A model generated the notes under the pieces. That model worked only from the letters and a program-made list of their open reading frames with translations. It ran no database searches and had not been told where the DNA came from. DNA of 64,000 bases from Yunchengibacter salinarum. GTDB lineage: Bacteria; Pseudomonadota; Alphaproteobacteria; Sphingomonadales; Kordiimonadaceae. Positions within the stretch are counted from its first letter, which is position 1. Each line of letters starts with the position of its first letter. A program made the translations under genes and the position numbers. This document shows, piece by piece, positions 17,476 through 25,268 of the stretch. Location of the stretch: assembly GCF_037658235.1 (NCBI RefSeq), contig NZ_JBBJLN010000010.1, forward strand, positions 81,422 to 145,421, read 5' to 3'.

Positions 17476-18223
17476 GCCGCGTGCCTTCCGGGGGCCGCGC
17501 GCACGGCGTCTCTCCGCCGGGCTGGGCGCTGCCCGGATCGCCGCCACGGCCCTGATCAGCACAGCAACCCTGATGGGCAGCGCCGCCATGGCGGGCCCGG
17601 CCCGAACGGCGCCTCTGCCCATGGCCCTGCCCCACCCCATGGCGCGCCCCGCGCCCCTGGCCGCCACCATGGTGGCGCGGCTCAATCATGCAGGCTACAA
17701 ACACAAGCGCCACTGCACGGCCACGCTGGTGGCCCGCGATTTGGCGCTGACAGCGGCGCATTGCCTTGGCGGCGTGCCGCTTGCAGAACATCACATATTG
17801 CCCGGTTATGAACGGGGGCGCGCGGATCAAAATCTAAGGCCCAATGGGCGGGTTCTGCGGTTCGGGGCGCGGGATGTGGCGGCCATCGCGATCAGCCCGG
17901 CCCATGACGGCGCCGTGATCCGAACCGTGGGGGAACCGCAAGTGGGCGATACGGCCTGGGTGCAGGGCTATCCCATGCCCGCGCGGGAAATTCAGACCAG
18001 TCTGGCCTGCCCTGTATTGAGGGTAAAGCCGCACCATTTTCTGCTGAAATGCACGGTGGCGCCCGGCGGATCAGGCGCGCCCGTGGTGCACCGCACCCCG
18101 GGAGGGCCGGTTCTGATCGGCGTGATAAGTCGCCGCAAGGGGGGAGCGACACTTGCGGAACGATTGCCGCCCCGGCTGCGCGCGCACATAAGAGCCGCAA
18201 ATCAACAGCGCCGCCAAAGGTGA
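17462..18223 (+). CDS. Exported trypsin-like (S1) serine protease
   Basis: A 253-residue protein with an Ala-rich N-terminal export segment (about 20-45, [20 protein letters not shown]). The catalytic His is in [10 protein letters not shown], a candidate Asp in SPAHDGAV, and the Ser in PGGSGAPVV, a variant of GDSGGPV. The Cys pair in AHC and in LACPVL/LKCTV suggests disulfides. The GTG start overlaps the chemoreceptor gene by 14 bases, so translational coupling is likely, though a functional link is not evident. The non-canonical Ser motif leaves some doubt about activity. Confidence 0.75.
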   Translation: MSGNRPRAFRGPRARRLSAGLGAARIAATALISTATLMGSAAMAGPARTAPLPMALPHPMARPAPLAATMVARLNHAGYKHKRHCTATLVARDLALTAAHCLGGVPLAEHHILPGYERGRADQNLRPNGRVLRFGARDVAAIAISPAHDGAVIRTVGEPQVGDTAWVQGYPMPAREIQTSLACPVLRVKPHHFLLKCTVAPGGSGAPVVHRTPGGPVLIGVISRRKGGATLAERLPPRLRAHIRAANQQRRQR

Positions 18224-18279
18224 AAAGCACCATGCTCAGCACGGCGCCCGCACAGCGCGACATGACGGACGCCGCACAT

Positions 18280-18308
18280 AAAAAAACGCCCCGGCAGATA
18301 ACTGCCGG
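18280..18308 (-). terminator. Rho-independent terminator for cspA
   Basis: A 7-bp stem CCGGCAG (18291-18297) / CTGCCGG (18302-18308) with loop ATAA. It is followed on the minus strand, after a short spacer, by a T-run (plus strand A 18280-18286). It lies about 45 bases past the cspA stop. Confidence 0.8.
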
Positions 18309-18354
18309 AGCGCTTCAGCCGTTGCGGCCCGCAAGGCGGGCGCATTCAAGCTTG

Positions 18355-18564
18355 TTAGTCAGCTACGGAAAGCTGACCAGCCGCATAACGGCCACGACGA
18401 TCTTGTTCCAGCTCGAAAGTGATGCGCTGGTCGTCGTTGAGCGTTTGCAGGCCAGCGGCCTGAACAGCGGAGATGTGTACGAACACATCATTGCCGCCTT
18501 CGTCCGGCTTGATAAAACCAAACCCCTTGGTGGGGTTAAACCATTTAACTGTACCTTGTGCCAT
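18355..18564 (-). CDS. cspA: Cold-shock domain protein
   Basis: A 69-residue single cold-shock domain protein, binding single-stranded RNA/DNA as a chaperone. MAQGTVKWFNPTKGFGFI carries RNP1 and DVFVHIS is RNP2. The C-terminus includes ITFELEQDRRGRYAAGQLS. AAAGGAGG 6 bases before the ATG at 18564 sets the start; the open frame continues upstream to 18612 without family similarity. A clear terminator follows. Whether it is cold-inducible is not shown by the sequence; the name reflects family only. Confidence 0.95.
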   Translation of the reverse strand: MAQGTVKWFNPTKGFGFIKPDEGGNDVFVHISAVQAAGLQTLNDDQRITFELEQDRRGRYAAGQLSVAD

Positions 18565-18911
18565 GATGGCCTCCTTTTGCGCGATGTCGTGAAGTGGGTC
18601 TCGTGCGGTCATCGCGCAAAAGTCCAGTCCAGATCAGTCGCGGGTCTTGTGCGGCGTATCAACACGATGTGCCGCATCCCTTTTCAAACAGCCCACGGGG
18701 TGCTGTTCCAGAAGCGCGCCCCGCAAAACGGGGCCTGCCCTGAAAATCACCCACCCCCACCTGCCAGAATAGATTGGCCGACAGGGGGCTTCCAATGCGA
18801 TCGTGCCCCAAGGGCGCGACCACGGCGAGATACTAAGGCCAATTGGCGGTTCTGACAAACCATTTCAGCGCCGGATGCGATTTTTTTTGATGCCCGGTCG
18901 CAAAACGCGGT
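18565..18911. other. Intergenic region upstream of cspA
   Basis: A 347-base stretch between the small gene at 18912 and cspA. It must hold the cspA promoter and leader. CCCCGC-AAAA-CGGGG near 18720 could form a short hairpin. No convincing gene or promoter pair was seen. Confidence 0.5.
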
Positions 18912-19115
18912 TCAACCGGCGGAATTCCCCGCCTGTGCGGCAACGGAACTGGCCATCACGAACTGAACGAGGCGGAGCATCAGAAACCGGTTATTGTCCA
19001 GATCCACGGCGCCGGGATTCGTTTCCGTCAAGGCAACCACGGCGGCCAGAGCGCCCTGGTGCCCACGCTCCGCCCATATGACCAGCTTGTCGAGGCTCAA
19101 ACCGTGATAGCTCAT
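18912..19115 (-). CDS. Small protein of unknown function (67 aa)
   Basis: I do not recognise this 67-residue protein. It begins MSYHGLSLDKLVIWAERG and contains ALAAVVALTETNPGAVD, and a C-terminal LVQFVMASSVAAQAG stretch that is mildly hydrophobic. It has no signal peptide, cysteines or known motif. The call rests on a good ribosome site (GAAGGAG about 8 bases before the ATG) and on coding-like composition. A TACAAT hexamer on the minus strand at 19276-19281 is a possible -10 box. It is monocistronic by spacing. Confidence 0.55.
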   Translation of the reverse strand: MSYHGLSLDKLVIWAERGHQGALAAVVALTETNPGAVDLDNNRFLMLRLVQFVMASSVAAQAGNSAG

Positions 19116-19549
19116 GCCTGAACTCCTTCACTCCGACTCTGTTGCCGCCCGATTCACTGGGGCGAGACCCCGGCTCTTTTTCTTGTCATGGAGAGGCCGG
19201 GATGCTGCTGCCATCAACGCCGCGGGTAACAGCCGGAATGACCGCCCGGCCAGCTTCATGGCAACTTTTAATAAGATTGTACTAAAAGGTGCTAATATTG
19301 CGTGAACATCCCGCGCAAGACACAAAATGTTGATATTCTGAAAATTCTGTCCGGCTTGAACGAATCTGTCCAAAACTGGCACAAATGCGGCGGAATTTTC
19401 CGAGTCGATCCATCCACCGAGCGCCCGCGCCGCTGAACGGCACCGGGACTCGGACGAACCCCATGAGCGAAACTCAGGGGCAAACCCCATGGATCAAACA
19501 AACGCCCCCGGATCACCGCTCTCAGATCAGGGCCCTCAAATCAGGGCCC
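19116..19549. other. Intergenic region with an AT-rich patch
   Basis: A 434-base gap between two minus-strand genes. An AT-rich patch at about 19255-19350 contrasts with the GC-rich surroundings and probably holds the promoter of the small gene at 18912. An open frame at 19128-19490 (minus) lacks a ribosome site and coding character. Near the kinase stop lie short tandem repeats (19526-19562). Confidence 0.5.
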
Positions 19550-19562
19550 TCAAATCAGGGCC
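19526..19562. repeat. Short tandem 14-bp repeats spanning the kinase stop codon
   Basis: Two full copies and one partial copy of ATCAGGGCCCTCAA with period 14, running across the last codons and the TGA (19550-19552) of the hybrid kinase gene. The stop codon and preceding codons are therefore duplicated downstream. This looks like slippage. Confidence 0.85.
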
Positions 19563-21970
19563 ATGAGTTCTTTTTCCAGCAGGGCCTTGTCAATCGGCTT
19601 GGAAACATAGCCGTCAAAGCCAAGGGTCAGATATTTTTCCCGGTCCCCGGTCATGGCGTCCGCGGTCAGGGCGACGATCGGGGGGCATGGGGACAATTCC
19701 CCCTTCAGGGTGGTCAACACCTCTTCGCCGCCCATGACGGGCATCTGAATATCCACCAGCACCAGATCAAACACCATGGTCCGGCACGCTTCCACCGCTT
19801 CCGCGCCATTGCTGGCCAGGCTCACATGGCGGAACCCGATCTTGGCCAGAAAATGCTGTACCAGCTTCTGATTGACGGGGTTGTCCTCCGCCACCAACAC
19901 ATGCAGTTGGTCCACATCCGGCGCCGCCAGACCGCGGCGACGGCCCTGACCGTTGCTGTCATCCACCGCCCCCGGCGCCAGCGGCACGATGAACCAGAAA
20001 CGGCTGCCCGCACCGGGCTTGCTGTCCACCCCGATACGACCATCCATCAGATTGATGATTTCCCGGCAAATGGCCAGCCCCAGCCCGGTTCCCCGGCGGG
20101 CCCGCTCGGTGCCATCCTCCGCCTGATAGAAGCGGCCAAAGACCTTTTCCCGATCTTCCCGCGTCAGGCCCGGCCCGGTATCGCTCACATCGAAACGCAG
20201 GTCATACCGACCCGGCGCGCCGGAATCCGCCCCCTTCGGGCCGGTCACGGCCACCACCAGCGAAACCGAGCCCGCATCGGTGAACTTCACCGCATTGCCC
20301 ACCAGATTGACCAGAACCTGCTTCAGGCGCACTTCATCGCCCTCGAAAAGGTCCGGCGTGGTCGCACCCTGCCCTTCAATGCGCCAGGTCAGTTTCAGGT
20401 GCTTTTCCTCTGCCTTGTAGGCGAGAAGGTCCACCGCCGAGCGCACCAGGGCGGTCAGCGAAAAGGTTTCCGAGCGCAGTTCGAAATTGCCGGATTCGAT
20501 CTTGGAGATATCCAGCACGTCATTGATGATATCCAGCAGATAACGGGCCGAATTGGTGGCATCCTCAAGGCACTGGCGCAGGTCGTCGTCCATGGGATGT
20601 TCGCGGGCGATGGACAACATGCCCAGCACACCATTCATCGGGGTGCGGATTTCATGGCTCATATTGGCGACGAATGCGGACTTGATGGCGCTGGCCTTTT
20701 CCGCCGAGCGGCGCTCCTCCTCCAGGCGGCGGCGCTCGGCCTCCTCCTCGGTGCGGGCCGCTTTCAGGTCCGCGCGCTCCTCGGCGGTCTTCTGATAGGT
20801 TTCCAGCATCCGGGCGAGCGTACCGATTTCATCCCGGCGGTCCCGATAACCGATGGGCACCACACCCGCGCCGTGGATATTTTCTTCCACAGCCGAAACG
20901 ACCTTTGCCAAAGGCCCCGTGATACGCCGTGAAAACCGGAAAGCGCCGTACGCCGCCACCAACAGCACCCCCAGGGAAAGCGCCGCAAACAGCCACATCA
21001 GATCCCGCACGGGGGAAAAGATCGCCGACCTTGGCACCAGCACGCTCAGCACCCAGGGCCGCTCGATGGCGCCCACCGTAACGGGGATATGGATGGCCTC
21101 CACCGCCTCGTCGGCATGTTCATAGCTCTGGCTGACCCAGGTGCCTTCCGCCACCGCTTCTTTCAAATGAGCCAGCGGTATGCCGAAATCCGTCGCCCGA
21201 ACGCCCGTGGTGCCATCTTCCGGGGGAACGATCACCTTGCCGTTTGGCGCGAACAGGGCGACGCGCCCCGCGCCATAGGGGCGCTGCCGCCCCAGAAACG
21301 CCTTCAGGAAGGTCAGGGTATAATCCGTGCCCGCCACACCGATGGTCTTGCCGCTGGGTGCGCGCACGGGCAACGAAAAGGTGGCAAGGGTGGTGGGCGT
21401 GCCTTCGATCGGCCAGGCTGTGGGGTCCACCAGAACGGGCTTCCCCGTGGCGATCACACGGGTGAAATAATCCGAATTATAAGGGTCCGTGATACCGCGC
21501 GTGCCCAGCTTGTCCCCCACCCGATAAAAATAGGGGATGAAATTGCCCTCGGCATTGGAACTGGGCGTGCCGCGAAAGTCCTGGTCCCGGCCATCGAACC
21601 TGTCGGGCAGAAAGCCGGTCCAGATACCGAAAAAATCGGGATTGGCGCGCAACAGCCGCTGCATGGTCTGATGCACGGTCTGGCGGCTGGTATCGCCTTC
21701 CGCCACCATGGCTTCCAGCATACGGGAAAAATCATCCGCCGTCTGATAGGCGGCTTCCAGCTTGCGCGAAACCTCGCGGGCATTCTTCTGGGCCACCGCC
21801 GCCAGGCGGGCGCGGGCCTCGTCGGCAACGAACCTCCCCGCCTGAACGGTCACAATGACGGACAGCACAAGCACGGCGGCCCCCACAACGGCCACCATGG
21901 TCGCAGGCATCTGAAAGGCAATGGATTGTGTCTTCGGCAGGCGCACAGGCACTCCGACAGGACAAAACAA
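19550..21970 (-). CDS. Membrane hybrid sensor histidine kinase with dCache-type sensor and C-terminal receiver
   Basis: Up to 806 residues. The order is a membrane helix (about 24-44), an extracellular dCache-like sensor (about 45-335, with PYFYRVGDKLGTRG and GVAGTDYTL) and a second helix (about 337-357). HAMP and a coiled coil follow, then the HisKA domain with H439 in MSHEIRTPMNG. The HATPase has the N-box EVRLKQVLVNLVGNAVKF, DTGPGL and GTGLGLAI, and the receiver has D740 in VDIQMPVMGG. It should sense an external small molecule and pass phosphate to an Hpt partner that is not nearby. The far upstream start is TTG; GTG codons at 21952 and 21946 or ATG at 21910 are alternatives. Confidence 0.9.
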   Translation of the reverse strand: MFCPVGVPVRLPKTQSIAFQMPATMVAVVGAAVLVLSVIVTVQAGRFVADEARARLAAVAQKNAREVSRKLEAAYQTADDFSRMLEAMVAEGDTSRQTVHQTMQRLLRANPDFFGIWTGFLPDRFDGRDQDFRGTPSSNAEGNFIPYFYRVGDKLGTRGITDPYNSDYFTRVIATGKPVLVDPTAWPIEGTPTTLATFSLPVRAPSGKTIGVAGTDYTLTFLKAFLGRQRPYGAGRVALFAPNGKVIVPPEDGTTGVRATDFGIPLAHLKEAVAEGTWVSQSYEHADEAVEAIHIPVTVGAIERPWVLSVLVPRSAIFSPVRDLMWLFAALSLGVLLVAAYGAFRFSRRITGPLAKVVSAVEENIHGAGVVPIGYRDRRDEIGTLARMLETYQKTAEERADLKAARTEEEAERRRLEEERRSAEKASAIKSAFVANMSHEIRTPMNGVLGMLSIAREHPMDDDLRQCLEDATNSARYLLDIINDVLDISKIESGNFELRSETFSLTALVRSAVDLLAYKAEEKHLKLTWRIEGQGATTPDLFEGDEVRLKQVLVNLVGNAVKFTDAGSVSLVVAVTGPKGADSGAPGRYDLRFDVSDTGPGLTREDREKVFGRFYQAEDGTERARRGTGLGLAICREIINLMDGRIGVDSKPGAGSRFWFIVPLAPGAVDDSNGQGRRRGLAAPDVDQLHVLVAEDNPVNQKLVQHFLAKIGFRHVSLASNGAEAVEACRTMVFDLVLVDIQMPVMGGEEVLTTLKGELSPCPPIVALTADAMTGDREKYLTLGFDGYVSKPIDKALLEKELMALI

Positions 21971-22106
21971 CTATTGAGCCGAGGCCACAATCATCGCCAA
22001 TTCACGCGCTTTTGTCACCCCCTGAGCGCATCACCCTGACATGGAAGGCGCCACCCGCACGCCTGCCCACCCTTGCACCTTCGGCCAGGGCGGGCCGGGG
22101 CGGCAC

Positions 22107-22511
22107 CTATCGGTCAGCTTTCACCATTTGCCGGGCGCGCTCGGCGATGTGCCGGGCAATGCGCTTTGGGGCCTTTTCCGTGGTGGCCACGATTTCGCTC
22201 GCAATGCGTCCATCTTCCCCGGAACAGGCGAAGGCGTGCATATAGTTGAACCGGTCGCCCTCTGTCACCCGAACGGCCCCCACATGAATGTGCAAGGCGC
22301 CGTCCTGCTCCCCGCGTGAAAGTTCCATGTCCGGTTTCAGGGCCTGCGACAGGGCGGGCCTCAGCGCTTCGGCGCCAGCCCCGGAAAGGGTTACGCGCAG
22401 GGGTTCGGCCACATCCAGCGCCTGAACCGGCACAAGGGCGAGGGAAGCCCCGGCGAAGGCCATCAGGCTCATGGACCTTACAGAGGCAAGGGAGCGCTTC
22501 TTCATTAACAT
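22107..22511 (-). CDS. Exported protein of unknown function
   Basis: A 134-residue protein with a signal peptide (KKRSLASVRSMSLMAFAGASLALVPVQA, cleavage near residue 30). A mature part of about 100 residues follows, with alternating strands and helices; I do not recognise a family. It includes PLRVTLSGAGAEALRPAL and ends with a basic helix RIARHIAERARQMVKA. AAGGAT lies about 10 bases before the first ATG at 22511; ATG at 22505 also fits. It is transcribed away from the receptor-like gene at 22916, so the AT-rich gap between them may hold two promoters. Confidence 0.65.
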   Translation of the reverse strand: MLMKKRSLASVRSMSLMAFAGASLALVPVQALDVAEPLRVTLSGAGAEALRPALSQALKPDMELSRGEQDGALHIHVGAVRVTEGDRFNYMHAFACSGEDGRIASEIVATTEKAPKRIARHIAERARQMVKADR

Positions 22512-22915
22512 GTCGAGGTATCCTTCATGGGCCCCGGCGGCGACAGAACCGGCGGGGGCGGTTTCACGATCTTGTCAGATCACGTTACGCCGTCGGCATC
22601 GCCAATGGATCAGTTGACCCGGCGGACAGAACGGCATTTCCACCACGATCACCGCCCAATGCGCGGCGACACCCCGGCAAAATCTGACAAAAAAGTAATG
22701 AATGACTGTACGAATACAACTGAGGCTATATATACTTCGTTCCTGAAGTGAAAAACTTCCCGAAAAGGTTTTAAACGAAAATTTTTTGAATTCGGTGATC
22801 TAAAAATATCCGGCAACCGAACCAGTATCACGTTTCAGTAAAATCATGTGTCGGCAATGCTACATCAGGCCTTGGCCTTTTCTTGAAGAGAAGACGTCTC
22901 ACCCGGAGACCATCC
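22512..22915. other. Divergent AT-rich intergenic region
   Basis: A 404-base gap between divergent genes, strikingly AT-rich from about 22680 to 22870. TATATAT at 22729-22735 is a good -10-like box for the plus strand, without a clear -35. Short inverted segments such as GAAGTGAAAAACTTC (around 22744) occur. No gene is evident. This looks like a regulatory region for one or both flanking genes. Confidence 0.5.
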
Positions 22916-23437
22916 ATGTTCGACTTCCGCTTCGGCACCGCATCCAACGACACCCCTGACCTTCCGCAGTCCGGCCGGGACGCCTTCACCCGCGTGGAAG
23001 ACCTTCTTCCAGTGCGCGCAAACACCCTGAAAAACACCCGCCTCGATCGCCTTCATGATGCGATTGGCAACCTGCGCGGCAAGCTTTTTGATCCGACCGC
23101 GACCGAGAACATATTGGCGATCGATACCGAGGTGCGGGAGATCGCCACCGGGGTGTCCGGGTCGTCCGAGGAGCAGCGAGCGGTGATCGGGGAGATCGCC
23201 CGCAACCTTCAGGAAGCTTCAAAGGGCACGGAAGCGGTTTCACAGCAGACGGAAAGCATCTCAAGCGGTTACGGCGATATCCAGGAACGCGCCCGCCAAC
23301 TGGTCAAGGCAGGGGATCACCTGGAATATATGGCGGGTAAATTGAAAATTCAGATAGATTATATGACCCTTTTAACGCGAATATGCCATCCGCCCGTCAA
23401 CGCCCCCACCATGAGGCCGTCATGCATGATACCCTGA
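22916..23437 (+). CDS. Small soluble protein resembling a chemoreceptor signalling fragment
   Basis: A 173-residue protein without a membrane segment. The centre (about 60-145) is one long helix with SGSSEEQRAVIGEIARNLQEASKGTEAVSQQTESI, reminiscent of methylation helices of chemoreceptors. The hairpin tip motif (NLLALNAxIEAARAG) is absent, so it cannot be a complete signalling domain. GGAGACC lies before the ATG. It overlaps the downstream PAS kinase gene by 16 bases, which suggests a functional pair in which this protein may feed into the kinase. The link is inferred from gene overlap only. Confidence 0.65.
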   Translation: MFDFRFGTASNDTPDLPQSGRDAFTRVEDLLPVRANTLKNTRLDRLHDAIGNLRGKLFDPTATENILAIDTEVREIATGVSGSSEEQRAVIGEIARNLQEASKGTEAVSQQTESISSGYGDIQERARQLVKAGDHLEYMAGKLKIQIDYMTLLTRICHPPVNAPTMRPSCMIP

Positions 23438-24582
23438 CCATCGACCCGAACCGCGCCCTGGCCAGACTGGCCGTGATGTCGCCCGATGCGATCATCATTA
23501 CGGATTGCCGGGGCCACATCACCCTTTTCAATCTCGGTGCTGAAAAGATATTCGGCTGGCGATTGGAAGACATTGTCGGCAAACCGGTCACCCGTCTGAT
23601 GCCGGACAGCGCCGCCGCCGTCCATGATGCCCACATGGCCGGGTTTGCCCGCTCCAGCGAAACAGCCCGCTTCATGAACCAGCGCAGACCCATTCAGGGA
23701 AAACGGCGTGATGGCTCTCTTTTTCTGGCGGAAGCAACCATCGTGCAACTTCCGCTGAATGATGATCCGCATTTCGGCGTCATCCTGCGGGACGTGACGG
23801 AGCGTGAGGAATCCCGCCGACGACTGGAACACGCCCTGAACGCAGCCACAGTCGCGGATCGCACGAAAAGCGAGTTCCTGCACCGGGTGAACCATGAATT
23901 CAAGACCCCGCTGAACGCCATAATCGGCTTTGCGGAGGTATTGCAGACCCACACCAATCTGGACGAAACAAACAGGCGGGCCTATCTGGACTATGTTCTG
24001 CATTCCGCGCGGGATATGCAGTCACTGGTTGAGGATGTGATCACCATCAGCGATGCCCTGGCCGAGAACAGCAGCGGCCATCTGCGCGAAGACTGGGTGC
24101 CCGTCTCCCCCTTGATGGAAAGGGCAATCCAGGCCCACAAAAGCGCAGCGGAAGAGGCGGGCGTCACACTATCTTTCGACTCTCCCGGCGATGTTGACCT
24201 GTATTGCGACGCCCGGCGCACATCCCGCGCCCTGTCCGCGCTGGTGGACAACGCCATACGCTTTTCCCCGCCGGAAGGGGTCGTGCGGCTGTCCACCAGC
24301 CGCGAAGCCGATGGCAGCCTTAACCTGACCGTGACAGACGAAGGCAGCGGCATGGATCAGGAAACCCGGCAACAGGCGCATCAGCCCTTCTTTCAGGCCG
24401 ACAGCGGGCTGGACCGGCGCTATAACGGGCTGGGCCTGGGCCTGACCATCGCCGACATGATCATGAAACAGCATAGTGGCCGCTGCCAACTGGACTCAGC
24501 CCCCGGCAAAGGCACAAAAGCCACCCTGACCTTCAGCGCCGAGCGCATCCACCAACCAGCACCGCCGCCCGGCAACCCATAG
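23422..24582 (+). CDS. Soluble PAS-domain sensor histidine kinase
   Basis: 386 residues without membrane helices. An N-terminal PAS domain (about 8-130) includes SPDAIIITDCRGHITLFN, EKIFGWRLEDIVG and a C-terminal VILRDVTERE. The HisKA domain has H158 in VNHEFKTPLNAIIGF, and the HATPase has ALVDNAIRFSPPEGVV, DEGSGM and GLGLGLTIADMI. It therefore looks catalytically complete and cytosolic. The ATG at 23422 has GAGG 7 bases upstream; an in-frame ATG at 23383 is also possible. It overlaps the preceding receptor-like gene. No response regulator is adjacent. Confidence 0.88.
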   Translation: MHDTLTIDPNRALARLAVMSPDAIIITDCRGHITLFNLGAEKIFGWRLEDIVGKPVTRLMPDSAAAVHDAHMAGFARSSETARFMNQRRPIQGKRRDGSLFLAEATIVQLPLNDDPHFGVILRDVTEREESRRRLEHALNAATVADRTKSEFLHRVNHEFKTPLNAIIGFAEVLQTHTNLDETNRRAYLDYVLHSARDMQSLVEDVITISDALAENSSGHLREDWVPVSPLMERAIQAHKSAAEEAGVTLSFDSPGDVDLYCDARRTSRALSALVDNAIRFSPPEGVVRLSTSREADGSLNLTVTDEGSGMDQETRQQAHQPFFQADSGLDRRYNGLGLGLTIADMIMKQHSGRCQLDSAPGKGTKATLTFSAERIHQPAPPPGNP

Positions 24583-24639
24583 CAACATCGCCCATGGGCC
24601 TATCCCCCGCCCGAAGGCGCGTGCAAAGAAACGGCGCAT

Positions 24640-24895
24640 TGGCGGGCCCGGAAAGGCGGGACCGTTGGTGCGGCGGAATGACGGCTCGCTGTTGCAAGCC
24701 GTCCGCTGCGCGACCGAACAGTGGCTCTTACCGCTGCCACAGACCCCATTAAAAAACCCCCGCCTGATGGCGGGCCCGGAAAGGCGGGACCGTTGGTGCG
24801 GCGGAATGACGGCTCGCTGTTGCAAGCCGTCCGCTGCGCGACCGAACAGTGGTTCTTGCCGCTGCCACAGGCCCCATTAAAAAACCCCCGCCTGA
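24640..24895. repeat. Two tandem 128-bp near-identical units
   Basis: Unit 1 (24640-24767) and unit 2 (24768-24895) are nearly identical over 128 bases. Differences include CTCTTA/TTCTTG and AGACCC/AGGCCC just before the A-run. Each unit holds a hairpin-capable GACGGCT...AGCCGTC pair and ends with an A-run plus the CCCCCGCC arm of the tRNA-Phe terminator. It appears to be a duplication of the DNA just downstream of tRNA-Phe, giving a second terminator-like hairpin at about 24757-24774. No gene is seen in it. Confidence 0.92.
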
Positions 24896-24910
24896 CGGCG
24901 GGGGCTTTTT
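24878..24910 (-). terminator. Strong terminator downstream of tRNA-Phe, usable on both strands
   Basis: A perfect 8-bp stem CCCCCGCC (24885-24892) / GGCGGGGG (24897-24904) with a TGAC loop. It has an A-run on the left (24879-24884) and a T-run on the right (24906-24910). On the minus strand it ends the yacG/tRNA-Phe transcript. On the plus strand it could stop transcription from the PAS kinase gene. Confidence 0.9.
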
Positions 24911-24912
24911 AA

Positions 24913-24987
24913 TGGTGCCCGGGGGCGGAATCGAACCACCGACACGCGGATTTTCAATCCGCTGCTCTACCCCTGAGCTACCCGGGC
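24913..24987 (-). tRNA. tRNA-Phe (anticodon GAA)
   Basis: Reading the minus strand from 24987, the acceptor stem is GCCCGGG/CCCGGGC. The D-arm is TAGCTCAGGGGTAGAGCA, and the anticodon stem GCGGA/TCCGC encloses TTGAAAA (anticodon GAA). The T-loop is TTCGATT. Discriminator A and CCA are encoded (24916-24913). It lies 77 bases after the yacG stop, a common alphaproteobacterial position at the end of this operon. Confidence 0.97.
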
Positions 24988-25064
24988 ATGGGTATTACTG
25001 GGCTGTGTGCGAGGGCTTTTAGCGAATATGGGCGGGCCTGTCCAGCCCTTGGCTGAAGGTTTTT

Positions 25065-25259
25065 TCAGCCTTCGTCGCCGTCGCTGTCCGCGGGGTCTGC
25101 CGCTTCCCGTTCGCCGGGCAGCACATAGGCGCCGCCAAACCACTTGCCCAGGTCCAGATCGGCACAGCGTCGGGAGCAGAAAGGGCGATAGTCAACCGTG
25201 GTGGGCTTGCCACATTCGGGGCAGCGAGCCCGGGTTGGTCTGGATGAATGCATGGCCAC
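25065..25259 (-). CDS. yacG: DNA gyrase inhibitor YacG
   Basis: A 64-residue zinc-finger protein that binds GyrB and inhibits gyrase. The four zinc ligands are C13, C16, C28 and C32 (CPECGKPT ... FCSRRCADLDLGKW), followed by the usual acidic tail. The start could also be the ATG two codons later. It lies 9 bases after rng on the same strand and precedes tRNA-Phe, its usual alphaproteobacterial neighbours. Confidence 0.93.
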   Translation of the reverse strand: MAMHSSRPTRARCPECGKPTTVDYRPFCSRRCADLDLGKWFGGAYVLPGEREAADPADSDGDEG

Positions 25260-25268
25260 CTTCCTTGA

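Noticed and set aside
19128..19490. A 120-residue minus-strand open frame
   Set aside because: No ribosome site, non-coding-like composition, and it lies in the AT-rich promoter-like gap.
24640..24895. Possible CRISPR repeat or insertion sequence
   Set aside because: Only two contiguous 128-base units, no spacers, no transposase and no terminal inverted repeats.
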